A stretch of 64,000 nucleotides of DNA from Dolomitihabitans soli (lineage in GTDB: Bacteria > Actinomycetota > Actinomycetes > Streptosporangiales > Streptosporangiaceae): the NCBI RefSeq assembly GCF_022213955.1, contig NZ_JAKNTW010000038.1, positions 1-64,000 on the forward strand, written 5' to 3'. Position 1 is the first letter of the stretch. Every line of letters begins with the position of its first letter. The position numbers were made by a program, and so were the translations under genes. The notes below the pieces were generated by a model. It had not been told where the DNA came from. It saw nothing but the letters and a program-made list of their open reading frames with translations, and ran no database searches. Shown here one piece after another: positions 32,361-44,125 of this stretch.

Positions 32361-32510
32361 GGTTACTCCCTGAACCTTGTTGAATCCACGGAGTTACTGA
32401 TGTCCCTTTCTGGGGATGACTAACCTCCGAAACGTGAATCGGCGTGATCCTGCCCGAAATCGGGCAGAAAACTTGGTGTTCATGGTCCGGGCTGCGTAAG
32501 GTCCTGCTCT

Positions 32511-32786
32511 GTGTCACAGACACGGCATCCTCACGAAGAACTGATCACCCATCTCACCCGGACGAGCGCGCTCGGCCCCGGCGAGGCGGCGCGGGTCGTC
32601 GCCGACGTGCTGGCGTTCTTCTCCGAACCGGTGGAGGAGTTCGTACGGCGCCGCCACGGGGAGCTCAAGGCCCGTGGTCTGGCGAATGAGGAGATCTTCA
32701 CCAGGATCGCCGGCGAACTGCCGTTGCGGCGGGTCGCGGCACCCGGGCTGTCCGTGCGGCAGCTCCGCAGGATCGTCTACGGCTAA
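32511..32786 (+). CDS. small conserved protein upstream of glmS
   Basis: 91 residues, helical, charged; GTG start. LGPGEAARVVADVLAFFSEPVEEFVRRRH and GLANEEIFTRIAGEL suggest a compact helical fold with a possible C-terminal helix-turn-helix-like end (LSVRQLRRIVYG). No family recognised. It ends 11 bases before glmS, so probably shares its transcript. The start codon sits in the dyad GTGTCACAGACAC. Confidence 0.6.
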   Translation: MSQTRHPHEELITHLTRTSALGPGEAARVVADVLAFFSEPVEEFVRRRHGELKARGLANEEIFTRIAGELPLRRVAAPGLSVRQLRRIVYG

Positions 32787-32797
32787 GGGAGCGCTCG

Positions 32798-34618
<1,821 letters not shown>

Positions 34619-34683
34619 GTCCGGCATGTAGCTGACTGTGATGTTTTGGTAACCTTGAGTGCGGGGGATTCAAGGGGGTTGCC

Positions 34684-35712
34684 ATGCGTCGGCGGCGGTT
34701 CATCGCGCTTGGGGCGGGTGTCGCCACCGCCGTCGCCTCAGGCTGCGGTACGGCACCGCACGCGATGACCCGGCTGACCATCGTGGCGGCGACCTCGGCC
34801 AGGCAGGAGTGGGAGGCGGTCGCGGGAGCGCTCGCCGGGGCGCTGCGCGAGGGCCGGCTGGTGCGCGGCGTCGAGGTGACCCGCCGGCACGGGTCCCCGG
34901 CCGCGGTGGCGGCGGCGGTGCTGGGCGGGCCCGGCGGAACCGCCGCCCCGGCGGCGTGGGCGGGTTCCCGGTGGCTCGTTACCGGCCTGCCGATGCTGGC
35001 CGCCGCCGAGATGGAGGCCGTGGGTGGCGTGCTCGACTCGGCCACCCCGCTCGCCCGGCTGGTCGGCGACCGCGAGGTGCTCGTCGTGCCCGCGGCCTCG
35101 CGGTTGCGCGGGTTCGAGCAGTTCGCCGACTCCCTCCGCGCCGACGCCGACGGGCTGCTGGTGGCGGGCGGGCCGCCGGGCGGGGCCGAGCACCTGCTGT
35201 TCGGGATGATCGCCCAGGGCCTGGGGGTGGACGCCAGGCGCATCGAGTACGCGGGTTACCCGGGCGGCGACCAGGCGGCGGCCGCGCTGCTCGGCGGCCG
35301 GGCCGCCGCCGCCATCGGCCGGGTGGGCGACTGGCGCGCCCGGCTCGCCCGGGGGCAGGCCAGGGCGCTGGCCGTCTCCTCCGCCGAGCGGCTCGACGGG
35401 ATCGACGCGCCGACCCTGCGGGAGTCCGGTGTGCGGGTCGACTTCGCCGACTGGTGCGGGGTGCTGGGGCCGCGGGTGATGGGCGAGGAGGAGCGGGCGG
35501 GCGCGGTCGACCTGTGCGACCGGCTCGACGGCTCGCCGTACTGGCGGGAGGCGTGCCGGGCCAACGGGTGGCCGAGGATCCATCTCACCGGTGACGGGTT
35601 CGCGCAGTGGCTCGGCGGCGAGGCGGCACGGTTGCGTGCCGTACTGCGAGATCTGGGGTTGCTATACCGGCCCGACACAAGTTGTAGGGGTGGTTGCGTC
35701 AATGGGCACTAG
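34684..35712 (+). CDS. TctC-like substrate-binding lipoprotein
   Basis: 342 residues. Twin-arginine-type start RRRRFIALGAG and lipobox VASGC (Cys about 21) imply a surface-anchored binding protein. The body follows the tripartite tricarboxylate transporter receptor pattern (LTIVAATS, LVAGGPPGGAEHLLFGMIAQ, GYPGGDQAAAALLGGRAAAAIG, GWPRIHLTGDGFAQWLGGEAARL). No TctA/TctB membrane genes are next to it. AAGGGGG precedes the ATG. Confidence 0.72.
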   Translation: MRRRRFIALGAGVATAVASGCGTAPHAMTRLTIVAATSARQEWEAVAGALAGALREGRLVRGVEVTRRHGSPAAVAAAVLGGPGGTAAPAAWAGSRWLVTGLPMLAAAEMEAVGGVLDSATPLARLVGDREVLVVPAASRLRGFEQFADSLRADADGLLVAGGPPGGAEHLLFGMIAQGLGVDARRIEYAGYPGGDQAAAALLGGRAAAAIGRVGDWRARLARGQARALAVSSAERLDGIDAPTLRESGVRVDFADWCGVLGPRVMGEEERAGAVDLCDRLDGSPYWREACRANGWPRIHLTGDGFAQWLGGEAARLRAVLRDLGLLYRPDTSCRGGCVNGH

Positions 35713-35726
35713 ATGTAGGATCCTTT

Positions 35727-36028
35727 TCGTTGCTGGTTCGCCCGTGAGGGCGAGGTAAGAGGGAACCCGGTGGGAGTCCGGGGCTGCCCCGCAGCGGTGA
35801 GCGGGAACGACCGCCGTCATTTGAGCACTGGGCGCGCAGCATGCCCGGGAAGCGACGGCCAGTAGGCCGCACCTGGTGATCAGGAGCGATGCCCGCGAGT
35901 CCGAAGACCTGCCGGTGACACGCGCGCGTCCGAACGGGGACGCGTACTGGTCCAGGGCCTCGAGGGGGAGCCCGCGGGACGAGGGCGTGCCGGCACGCCC
36001 CTGTCACGTGTGCCCTCGTGAGGACGAG
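35727..36028 (+). promoter_or_regulatory. cobalamin riboswitch and expression platform of nrdAB
   Basis: The aptamer (about 35727-35920) shows AAGAGGGAACCCGGTG, the CCCCGCAGCGGTGAGCGG core, CCGGGAAGCGACGGCCAGTAGG-like elements and the B12 box GAGTCCGAAGACCTGCC (35897-35913). Downstream, GGGCGTGCCGGCACGCCC (35983-36000) can form a strong hairpin. ACGAGGGC overlapping its left arm can instead pair with GCCCTCGT at 36012-36019, giving mutually exclusive folds just before the nrdA Shine-Dalgarno. B12 should switch nrdAB off, as known for Streptomyces class Ia reductase. Confidence 0.93.
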
Positions 36029-36047
36029 CTCGCTAGGGAGACAGCAC

Positions 36048-38231
36048 GTGACGAACGTCATGACACCGGTGCACCGGCGGCAGGCCATCGAGGAGGCCGC
36101 TGCCCGGGTGATCACCGAGCCGGAGAACTCCAGGGTCGCCGCGCGCCTGCTGGCCGACGAGATCGCGGAGGAGGCGGCGTCACAGGGGGTCGGGGAGTTC
36201 TCGGAGTCGATCGCCGCGTCCCATGCCGCCGGGCTGATCCAGGACGCCCTCGCGGCGTTCGTCGCGGCGCGGGCGGCCGAGCTGGACGCGCTGGTCGCCG
36301 ACGCCGCCGACGACCGGTTCGAGTACTTCGGGCTGCGCACGGTCTACGACCGCTACCTGCTGCGCCACCCCGTCACCCGCAAGGTGCTCGAACGGCCGCA
36401 GCACTTCTTCCTCCGGGTCGCCTGCGGGCTGGCCGAGACCGTGGCCGAGGCGGCCGAGCTGTACGGGCTGATGTCCACGCTGTCCTACCTGCCCAGCTCG
36501 CCCACGCTGTTCAACTCGGGCGCGCGCCGCCCGCAGCTCTCCTCCTGCTTCCTGCTCGACTCACCGCGCGACGAGCTGGAGAGCATCTATGAGAGGTACG
36601 CCCAGGTGGCGCGATTGTCGAAGTACGCCGGGGGGATCGGGATCGGGTGGAGCCGGGTGCGCTCGCGCGGGTCGTTGATCCGTGGCACCAACGGGCACTC
36701 CAACGGCGTCATCCCCTGGCTGCGCACCCTTGACTCCTCGGTCGCCGCCGTCAACCAGGGGGGCCGTCGCAAGGGCGCGGCCTGCGTCTACCTGGAGCCG
36801 TGGCACGCCGACGTCGAGGAGTTCCTGGAGCTCCGCGACAACACCGGCGAGGACGCCCGGCGGACCCACAACCTCAACCTGGCCAACTGGATCCCCGACG
36901 AGTTCATGCGCAGGGTCGAGGCGGACGGGCCGTGGTCGCTGTTCGACCCGAAGGAGGTGCCCGAGCTGGTCGACCTCTGGGGTGACGCGTTTGATGCGGC
37001 ATATCGGGCGGCGGAGAACGAAGGACGATATATCCGCCAAATCCCGGCACGGTCCCTCTATCGCCGGATGATGCGCACCCTCGCCCAGACCGGCAACGGC
37101 TGGATGACCTTCAAGGACGCCGCCAACCGCACCTCCAACCAGACCGCCCGCCCGGAGAACGTCATCCACCTCTCCAACCTCTGCACCGAGATCCTGGAGG
37201 TCACCAGCGACTCCCAGACGGCCGTCTGCAACCTCGGCTCCATCAACCTCGCCGCCCACCTGCGCACCCCCGCCGCGGGCGTGCGGGCCCCCGCCGACGC
37301 GATCGACTGGCCCGGACTCCGCGGTACCGTCCGCACCGCCGTCCGCTTCCTCGACCGGACCATCGACAAGGGCTTCTACCCCACCCCCGAGGCCGAGGCC
37401 GCCAACACCCGGTGGCGCCCGGTGGGCCTCGGCGTGATGGGCCTGGCCGACGTCTTCTTCACGCTGCGGCTGCCCTTCGACTCACCGGCCGCCGGGGAGC
37501 TGTCCACCCGGATCGCCGAGGAGATCGCGCTGGCCGCCTACCAGGCGTCGGCGGAACTGGCCGCCGAGCTGGGCGCGCACCCGGCGTACGCGGCGACGCG
37601 GGCGGCGGCGGGCGTGCTGCATCCCGACCACTACGACGCCGCCCGCTCGCCCGAGTGGACGGCCCTGCGGGAGCGCGTCGCGGCGACCGGGCTGCGGAAC
37701 TCGCTGATGATCGCCATCGCGCCCACCGCGACGATCGCCTCGATCGCCGGGTGCTACGAGTGCATCGAGCCCCAGGTGTCGAACATCTTCAAGCGGGAGA
37801 CCCTGTCGGGAGAGTTCCTCCAGGTCAACCGGTACCTCGTGAGCGACCTCCAGGCCCGCGGGCTGTGGACCCAGGCGATCAGGGACGCGATCAAGCGGGC
37901 GGACGGCTCGATCCAGGACATCCCGCAGATCCCGGCCGAGCTCAAGGAGCTCTACCGAACGGCCTGGGAGCTGCCGCAGAAGGCGCTGATCGACATGGCC
38001 GCCGCCCGCCAGCCGTACATCGACCAGAGCCAGTCCCTGAACCTGTTCATGGCCACGCCGACCATCGGGAAGCTGTCCTCGATGTACGCCTACGCCTGGA
38101 AGGCCGGCCTGAAGACGACCTACTACCTGCGATCCCGGCCCGCCACGAGGATCGCCCAGACGACCGTGGCGCCGGCCGACGCGATCGCCTGCTCCCTGGA
38201 GAACCCCGAGATCTGTGAGGCGTGCCAGTGA
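36048..38231 (+). CDS. nrdA: ribonucleoside-diphosphate reductase class Ia, alpha subunit
   Basis: Reduces ribonucleotides to deoxyribonucleotides. 727 residues from the GTG at 36048, chosen for GGGAG 7 bases upstream. Active-site segments are PQLSSCFLLDS (redox Cys), SKYAGGIGIG, HLSNLCTEILE (thiyl Cys, Glu), AVCNLGSINL and the Tyr-Tyr pair in GLKTTYYLRS. The C-terminal shuttle cysteines are in CEACQ. The N-terminus (ITEPENSRVAARLLADEI) corresponds only to the end of an ATP-cone, so dATP activity control is probably lost. Co-transcribed with nrdB, which overlaps its stop. Confidence 0.95.
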   Translation: MTNVMTPVHRRQAIEEAAARVITEPENSRVAARLLADEIAEEAASQGVGEFSESIAASHAAGLIQDALAAFVAARAAELDALVADAADDRFEYFGLRTVYDRYLLRHPVTRKVLERPQHFFLRVACGLAETVAEAAELYGLMSTLSYLPSSPTLFNSGARRPQLSSCFLLDSPRDELESIYERYAQVARLSKYAGGIGIGWSRVRSRGSLIRGTNGHSNGVIPWLRTLDSSVAAVNQGGRRKGAACVYLEPWHADVEEFLELRDNTGEDARRTHNLNLANWIPDEFMRRVEADGPWSLFDPKEVPELVDLWGDAFDAAYRAAENEGRYIRQIPARSLYRRMMRTLAQTGNGWMTFKDAANRTSNQTARPENVIHLSNLCTEILEVTSDSQTAVCNLGSINLAAHLRTPAAGVRAPADAIDWPGLRGTVRTAVRFLDRTIDKGFYPTPEAEAANTRWRPVGLGVMGLADVFFTLRLPFDSPAAGELSTRIAEEIALAAYQASAELAAELGAHPAYAATRAAAGVLHPDHYDAARSPEWTALRERVAATGLRNSLMIAIAPTATIASIAGCYECIEPQVSNIFKRETLSGEFLQVNRYLVSDLQARGLWTQAIRDAIKRADGSIQDIPQIPAELKELYRTAWELPQKALIDMAAARQPYIDQSQSLNLFMATPTIGKLSSMYAYAWKAGLKTTYYLRSRPATRIAQTTVAPADAIACSLENPEICEACQ

Positions 38232-39226
38232 TGCTGCTCGACCCCGGCATGGACCTGACCCTGCGGCCGATGCGCTACCCGGACTTCTACGAGCGCTACC
38301 GCGCGGCCATCCGCAACACCTGGACGGTCGAGGAGGTGGACCTCAACTCCGACCTCGCGGACCTGGCCAAGATGACCGACCGGGAACGGCACCTGATCAA
38401 CCGGCTGGTCGCGTTCTTCGCCACCGGCGACTCGATCGTGGCCAACAACCTGGTGCTCAACCTCTACCGGCACGTCAACGCGCCCGAGGCGCGGCTGTAT
38501 CTCAGCAGGCAGCTGTATGAGGAGGCCGTGCACGTCCAGTTCTATCTGACGCTGCTGGACACCTATCTGCCCGACCACGACGAGCGGGTCAAGGCGTTCG
38601 CCGCCGTCGAGCACATCCCGTCGATCCGCGACAAGGCGGAGTTCTGCTTCAAGTGGATCGACTCGATCGGCGGGCTGGACCGGCTGGAGACGCGGGAGGA
38701 CCGGAAGTCCTTCCTGCTCAACCTGATCTGCTTCGCCGCCTGCATCGAGGGGCTGTTCTTCTACGGCGCGTTCGCCTACGTCTACTGGTTCCGCTCGCGG
38801 GGCCTGCTCGGCGGGCTGGCCACCGGCACGAACTGGGTGTTCCGCGACGAGTCCATGCACATGGAGTTCGCCTTCAGCGTGGTGGACACCGTACGCGCGG
38901 AGGAGCCGGACCTGTTCGACGACGAGCTGGGCGAGCGGGTCGCCGAGATGATGCGGGAGGCGGTCGAGGCGGAGCTGGCCTTCGCGCGGGACCTGTGCGG
39001 GGACGAGCGGGACGGGATGAGCGTCGCGCGGATGCGGGAGTACCTGGAGTACGTCGCCGACCAGCGGCTCGCCAGGCTCGGCCTGCCCGGCAGGTACGGC
39101 TCCGCCAATCCGTTCGCGTTCATGGAGTTGCAGGACGTTCAGGAGCTGGCCAACTTCTTCGAGCGCAGGGTGTCGGCTTACCAGGTGGCGGTGGAGGGCG
39201 AGGTAGCCTTCGACGAATCGTTCTAA
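38231..39226 (+). CDS. nrdB: ribonucleoside-diphosphate reductase class Ia, beta subunit
   Basis: Radical-generating subunit, 331 residues from the ATG that shares its A with the nrdA stop (TGATG); GTG codons 3 and 9 bases earlier are alternatives. Di-iron ligands are visible: Asp67 (FATGDS), Glu98 and His101 (YEEAVH), Glu173 (AACIEG), Glu207 and His210 (DESMH). Tyr105, four residues after the first His, is the expected radical Tyr, which supports class Ia rather than the Phe-bearing class Ic. Confidence 0.95.
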   Translation: MLLDPGMDLTLRPMRYPDFYERYRAAIRNTWTVEEVDLNSDLADLAKMTDRERHLINRLVAFFATGDSIVANNLVLNLYRHVNAPEARLYLSRQLYEEAVHVQFYLTLLDTYLPDHDERVKAFAAVEHIPSIRDKAEFCFKWIDSIGGLDRLETREDRKSFLLNLICFAACIEGLFFYGAFAYVYWFRSRGLLGGLATGTNWVFRDESMHMEFAFSVVDTVRAEEPDLFDDELGERVAEMMREAVEAELAFARDLCGDERDGMSVARMREYLEYVADQRLARLGLPGRYGSANPFAFMELQDVQELANFFERRVSAYQVAVEGEVAFDESF

Positions 39227-39277
39227 AGTCGCAAATGGGGCATTGTGGTGGGGAGCTGACTACAGGAGGTTTCGCTG

Positions 39278-40315
39278 GTGTCGCCCGTGCCCAACTGGAT
39301 CGCTCTGGTCGTGACCGTCCTCCTCGCCGTGGCGGCGGTGGAGGTGGTGCGCCGCGTTCTCCGTTCCCGGCTGATCGGCCCCCGCTGGGGGCCGGCCGAG
39401 CCGTTGGTACGACGATGCACCTGGCCCGGATTCGCCACCGCCGCGGTGGCGACGGCGAACTCGGTCTACCTGCCGGACTCGGCCGGCGGGGCGGTGGAGC
39501 GAGCCCTGGACCTGCTGCTGATCGGCTGCGTCACCTGGCTGGTGATCCAGGCCGCCTACGCGGTCACCGACCAGGTCCTGGAACGGCTGGTCGCGGTCGA
39601 GGGCGACGGCAACCGCAACCGCCGCGCCCGCCGGATCCGGACCCAGATCACCCTGGTGCGCCGGGTGGCCGCCGCGGTGGTCATCGTGGTGGCGCTCGGC
39701 GCCATGCTGTTCACCTTCCCCGCCGTGCGCGCGCTCGGCGCCGGGCTGCTCGCCTCCGCGGGCATCATCGGCGTCGTCGCGGGCATCGCCGCCCAGTCGA
39801 TGCTGGGCAACCTGTTCGCCGGGCTGCAACTCGCCTTCAGCGACGCGCTCCGGCTCGACGACGTGGTCGTGGTGGAGAACGAGTGGGGCAGGATCGAGGA
39901 GCTGACCCTCACCTACGTGGTGCTGCGGCTGTGGGACGAGCGGCGGCTGGTGCTGCCCGTCTCCTACTTCACGCAGAACCCGTTCGAGAACTGGACCAGG
40001 CACGGCAGCCGGGTCATCGGGCACGTGGTGCTACGCGTCGACTGGTCGGTGCCGGTCGAGGAGTTGCGCACCGAGCTGTACCACTTCCTGCGCGGGAACC
40101 CCCTCTGGGACCAGAAGGACTGGACCCTCCAGGTCACCGACATGCTGCCGAACGGCCTGGTGGAGCTGCGCGCGCTGATGAGCGCCGCCGACTCGGCCAG
40201 CGCCTGGGACCTCAAGTGCGACGCCCGCGAGCACCTGATCACCCACATCCGCGAGAAGCACCCGGAGGCGCTGCCCCGCTTCCGGGTGGTGGAGGAGCCG
40301 CCCTCAGGGCGCTGA
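39278..40315 (+). CDS. MscS family mechanosensitive ion channel
   Basis: 345 residues with four predicted N-terminal membrane helices. The pore-lining helix is GAGLLASAGIIGVVAGIAAQSMLGNLFAGLQLA. The MscS beta domain follows (DALRLDDVVVVENEWGRIEELTLTYVVLRLWDERRLVLPVSYF, in outline) and a C-terminal alpha/beta part. Relieves turgor on hypo-osmotic shock. GTG start with AGGAGG 8 bases upstream. Convergent with the next gene, ends overlapping by 12 bases. Confidence 0.9.
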   Translation: MSPVPNWIALVVTVLLAVAAVEVVRRVLRSRLIGPRWGPAEPLVRRCTWPGFATAAVATANSVYLPDSAGGAVERALDLLLIGCVTWLVIQAAYAVTDQVLERLVAVEGDGNRNRRARRIRTQITLVRRVAAAVVIVVALGAMLFTFPAVRALGAGLLASAGIIGVVAGIAAQSMLGNLFAGLQLAFSDALRLDDVVVVENEWGRIEELTLTYVVLRLWDERRLVLPVSYFTQNPFENWTRHGSRVIGHVVLRVDWSVPVEELRTELYHFLRGNPLWDQKDWTLQVTDMLPNGLVELRALMSAADSASAWDLKCDAREHLITHIREKHPEALPRFRVVEEPPSGR

Positions 40316-41872
40316 GGGCGGGCGCAGCACCCGGGCGGCCCCGGCGATCAGCGCGGTCGCCAGGATCCAGCCGGCCACGATGAGCGCGTTGGCCAGCCAC
40401 TGGGTCCACCCGACCGGCTCCCACGCGGCGCGCTGCTCGAACACGCTCACCGGGACCAGCAGGTCCAGCGTGTAGACGAACGCGTTGAAGCTGCGCGTCT
40501 CCTCCGGGTCGATCTGCACCGGGTTGTGCATCGAGAAGACCGCGGTGCCGGTCGCCAGCAGCAGTCCCGCCCACGCCCCGGCCAGCCACGGGCGGTAGCC
40601 GTACCCGACCATCAGATCCAGCAGGCGTCCCCAGCCGCGGCCGGGCAGCCGCAGGCTACGGCGGCGGGCGCGCTGCTTGGCCAGCAGCACCCGCCGCGCG
40701 TCGGGCTCGTGACCGATCCGCCGGTACCACGTGGCGAGCTGCTCGTACGGCTGGGGCCGGTAGCCCTCCGGATCGCGGGCGAGCCAGTCGAGCCGCTGGG
40801 TGGGGGTCCAGTCGCCGCGCAACGACTCGTAGCTCAGCCCGTTGAGGTGCACGTGCTCGGGATAGACGTCCGGACGGTCGAGCAGCACGCCGATCCGGGA
40901 GTAGGCCAGGTTGACCTCGCCCGTCACGCCGGCGGTGGTCAGGATGAGCTCGTCCACCTGCATGTGGCTCAGGTGCAGGGCCCGGCCGGTCGCCCGCACC
41001 GTGGCGTCGTCGAAGGAGAGCACCCCGGTGATCCGCGCGCCGCGCAGCCGTACGGTGCCGTCCGCGGTGAAGCCGGAGTGGAACTCGGCCGCGGTCGCCT
41101 GGAGATGGTCGGCGTTGACCGCGTGCTCCCCGATGCCCTTGATCACGGCGTCGCGCAGGTAGAGGCCGCCGTTGAAGCGGGCGCCGATCAGCCGCAGCCC
41201 GCCCTCCGTGCGGAGCCCGCGCAGGAAGGCGCCGCCGTCGACGGTCATGCCGCCGGCCCACAGCGCCCAGCCGTCCTTGACGTATCCGCGCTCCTTCATC
41301 TCGGCCTTGGAGTACGGCTTGCGGATGTCCTGCGAATGGTTCCCGGGGGGATCGTGCTGCTGCGGCGCGGTGATCTTGGCGTGTGAGAGCCGGAACTGGC
41401 CGGTGATGTGTGCGTTGTCCAGCCGGATGCCCCGGTGGACCGTGCTCCCGTCGAGCTCGAACAGGCCGTCGATCTTCGAGCGGGCGCCGCGCACCCGCAG
41501 GATGTCGCAGCCGCGCAGGCGCACGCCCCGGGTGGTCGCGTCGGTGAGGTCGACGATGTCCGGCAGATGGCAGTTGAGCAGGTGCACCTTGGCGGTGACC
41601 TGGGCGTCGGACAGGTCGAGCGGGCCGGCGACGGTGGCCCCCGCCAGGCGGAGACCGGGGGTGCGGCCGGGCTCGGGTTCTCTGGCGCCGAGCAGCAGGG
41701 CCGTCAGCACCTCAGCCCGGATCGTGCGCTCGGCCCCCCACGACTCGCCGTTCGCCGGGTCGTCACGCTCGCGGTCGCCGGTCCGGAGATCGACCCACGC
41801 CCCCGTGGGATAGGCGTCCCAGACCTGGCGCTCGGCCGGGGAGAGCCGCCAGAACGGTCGTGATCTACGCAC
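40304..41872 (-). CDS. membrane protein with pentapeptide-like beta-helix
   Basis: 522 residues. The N-terminal 380 form repeated short strands (LRLAGATVAGPLDLSDAQV, FRLSHAKIT, GLRLIGARFNGGLYLRDAVI, VNLAYSRIG), a right-handed beta-helix pattern often annotated as membrane-associated oxidoreductase without evidence. Two C-terminal transmembrane helices follow (WLAGAWAGLLLATGTAVFSM and ALIVAGWILATALIAGAA). No redox motif was seen, so I do not support an oxidoreductase role. GTG start. Confidence 0.7.
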   Translation of the reverse strand: MRRSRPFWRLSPAERQVWDAYPTGAWVDLRTGDRERDDPANGESWGAERTIRAEVLTALLLGAREPEPGRTPGLRLAGATVAGPLDLSDAQVTAKVHLLNCHLPDIVDLTDATTRGVRLRGCDILRVRGARSKIDGLFELDGSTVHRGIRLDNAHITGQFRLSHAKITAPQQHDPPGNHSQDIRKPYSKAEMKERGYVKDGWALWAGGMTVDGGAFLRGLRTEGGLRLIGARFNGGLYLRDAVIKGIGEHAVNADHLQATAAEFHSGFTADGTVRLRGARITGVLSFDDATVRATGRALHLSHMQVDELILTTAGVTGEVNLAYSRIGVLLDRPDVYPEHVHLNGLSYESLRGDWTPTQRLDWLARDPEGYRPQPYEQLATWYRRIGHEPDARRVLLAKQRARRRSLRLPGRGWGRLLDLMVGYGYRPWLAGAWAGLLLATGTAVFSMHNPVQIDPEETRSFNAFVYTLDLLVPVSVFEQRAAWEPVGWTQWLANALIVAGWILATALIAGAARVLRPPSAP

Positions 41873-41895
41873 AGCCGAACTTTAGTGCACAAGGA

Positions 41896-42540
41896 TCACA
41901 ACGGGCGGACCGTCCTGCCGATCCGGTCGAACAGTTCCTGGCGGCCGTCCTGGTCGGTGCTGAGCGTGACGACGCACGTCCTGCCCTTGTGCGGCACGTG
42001 GTACTGGGTGCCCTTGACGCCGGTCTCGGCGGAGCCGAACGTGTAGGTGATGCGCACCGCCCGGCCGGCTCCGATGGTCACCTCGCCGGACTCGACGATC
42101 TCCGCCTTCAGCCGGCCCAGATCGCGCTTGGCCTCCTCGATCAGCAGGCTCGCCCGCTTGCCGCCGCCGGCCTGGCAGAATCCGTTGAGGTTGGTGGGAA
42201 GGGCGCCGGGCGACCGCGCCGCCGAGCCCGGATCCGCGGCCCACACGCCCTTGCCGGGGATCAGCGCCTTCAACCCCTGCCTGGTCTGCTCCAGCGTCGT
42301 CCCCGACAGGCCCGCCCGGCGGAGACCCTGGTCCACGTCGTCCTTGGTCAGGTCGAGCACGACCCAGTCGGTCGGGACCGCGACCAGGAACCCGTTGCCG
42401 GGGCCGCCCGCCGCCTTGAAGCCGCTGGGCACGACGACGGCAAGGGGATCGACCGCCGCCGGCTCGGGGGCGGCGGCGGTCGAGCAGGCCGCCGACGTCA
42501 GACACAGCCCCAGCACCGCCGTGATCACCATGTGGCGCAC
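41896..42540 (-). CDS. lipoprotein of unknown function
   Basis: 214 residues. The signal ends in a lipobox LTSAAC (Cys about 19). The mature part resembles small actinobacterial lipoproteins that recall LpqN/PknD-like or Mog1-type folds (PSGFKAAGGPGNGFLVAVPTDWVVLDLT, RAVRITYTF, GTQYHVPHKGRTCVVTLSTD). No partner is evident. The start is GTG; an ATG three codons on is equally possible. It may share a transcript with the gene downstream. Confidence 0.65.
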   Translation of the reverse strand: MRHMVITAVLGLCLTSAACSTAAAPEPAAVDPLAVVVPSGFKAAGGPGNGFLVAVPTDWVVLDLTKDDVDQGLRRAGLSGTTLEQTRQGLKALIPGKGVWAADPGSAARSPGALPTNLNGFCQAGGGKRASLLIEEAKRDLGRLKAEIVESGEVTIGAGRAVRITYTFGSAETGVKGTQYHVPHKGRTCVVTLSTDQDGRQELFDRIGRTVRPL

Positions 42541-42678
42541 CTGACCGCCCTCCTCGGGGGAAGCCGTGCGGGCGGCGTCGTGCCTGCCCGGCCGGGGGAG
42601 CCTACCGGCCGGCCGGGATGTCGGCCGCCCGGTTTCGGAAGAGGGGATACCCCGTGTCGCGTCACTCCATGGCGGGGC

Positions 42679-43914
42679 TCAGCGGTCGATCACCTCGTTC
42701 TTGCCGATGACGACGACGCCCGACCTGGTGACGGCGTACCGGGTCCGGTCGAGGTCGAGGTCGAAGCCGATGCGGGCGCCGTCGGGGATGACGACGTTCT
42801 TGTCGATGATGGCGCGGCGGACCATGGCGCCACGGCCGATCTTGACGCTGTCCATCAGCACGGAGTCCTCCACATGGGAGTGGGAGTGCAGGATCACCCT
42901 GGGCGACAGGATGGACCCCACCGCCGTGCCCCCCGAGACGATCACGCCGGGCGAGACCAGGGAGTCGAGCGCCCGGCCGACCCGGTCCCCCTCGTTGTGC
43001 ACGAACTTGGCCGGCGGCAGGGGATCGTGGCCGGTGTAGATGGGCCAGCGGTCGTTGTAGAGGTTGAAGACGGGGTGGGCGGAGATCAGGTCCATGTGCG
43101 CCTCGTAGTAGGCGTCCAGGGTGCCGACGTCGCGCCAGTAGCCGCGGTCGCGTTCCGAGGAGCCGGGGACCACGTTGTCGGCGAAGTCGTACACCTCCGC
43201 GCCGCCCGACTTGACCAGCATCGGGATGATGTTCCCGCCGAGGTCGTGCTTGCTCGTCGGGTCGAGGGCGTCCTCGCGCACGGCGTCGATCATGGCCTGG
43301 GCCCGGAAGACGTAGTTGCCCATGGAGGCGTAGACCTGGTCGGGGGCGTCCGGCAGGCCGACGGCGTCGATCGGCTTCTCCCTGAAGGCGACGATCTTCC
43401 GGCCCGCCGGGTCGGTCTCGATCACCCCGAACTGGTCGGCCAGCGAGATCGGCTGCCTGATGGCCGCCACGGTGACGTCGGCGCCGCTGTCCACGTGCTG
43501 CTGCACCATCTGCCGGGGATCCATCCGGTAGATGTGGTCGGCGCCGAAGACGATCACGTGCTCGGGCAGTTCGTCGTAGATCAGGTTGAGGTTCTGGAAG
43601 AGGGCGTCCGCCGAGCCGGAGAACCAGCGCGGGCCGAGTCGTTGCTGGGCGGGCACGGGCGTGACGTAGTTGCCGAGCATGGCCGACAGGCGCCAGGTCC
43701 GCGAGATGTGCCGGTCGAGGCTGTGGTTCTTGTACTGGGTGAGTACGACGATCTTCAGATATTGGCCGTTCGCCAGGTTCGACAGCACGAAGTCGACCAG
43801 GCGATAGATTCCACCGAAGGGCACCGCCGGTTTCGCCCGGTCCGCCGTCAGCGGCATCAACCTCTTACCCTCGCCACCGGCGAGGACGATCGCGAGGACA
43901 TTGGGCGTCGTCAT
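42679..43914 (-). CDS. glgC: glucose-1-phosphate adenylyltransferase
   Basis: Makes ADP-glucose for alpha-glucan synthesis. 411 residues from the ATG at 43914. Nucleotide loop [18 protein letters not shown] with [48 protein letters not shown], and a C-terminal left-handed beta-helix ([23 protein letters not shown] in outline). It is divergent from the glucan synthase gene across 211 bases, so the pair may be co-regulated. Confidence 0.95.
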   Translation of the reverse strand: MTTPNVLAIVLAGGEGKRLMPLTADRAKPAVPFGGIYRLVDFVLSNLANGQYLKIVVLTQYKNHSLDRHISRTWRLSAMLGNYVTPVPAQQRLGPRWFSGSADALFQNLNLIYDELPEHVIVFGADHIYRMDPRQMVQQHVDSGADVTVAAIRQPISLADQFGVIETDPAGRKIVAFREKPIDAVGLPDAPDQVYASMGNYVFRAQAMIDAVREDALDPTSKHDLGGNIIPMLVKSGGAEVYDFADNVVPGSSERDRGYWRDVGTLDAYYEAHMDLISAHPVFNLYNDRWPIYTGHDPLPPAKFVHNEGDRVGRALDSLVSPGVIVSGGTAVGSILSPRVILHSHSHVEDSVLMDSVKIGRGAMVRRAIIDKNVVIPDGARIGFDLDLDRTRYAVTRSGVVVIGKNEVIDR

Positions 43915-44125
43915 AGCCTGGACGATAACCCTCCCAATCCCGGCGAAACATCCCCGACACGCACAAGTTCCCCGGTGCACCGCCCAGGGTCCCCGGCGGT
44001 GTGCCGGGGAACATCGCCAGGCGATGGCATTGGTCGGTATGTGGCGGTTCGTCCGGCGCGTGGTCCACCAGTGATGAAGGGTGTTCGGGTGGGGCGGCGG
44101 GGAGGGAGACGGTTAGGGTTCGGGT

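Noticed and set aside
32787-32797. glmS ribozyme
   Set aside because: The gap to the upstream gene is 11 bases, too short, and no ribozyme core is visible.
40304-41872. Oxidoreductase, a common label for this protein type
   Set aside because: No cofactor or catalytic motif was found; only a beta-helix pattern and two membrane helices are visible.
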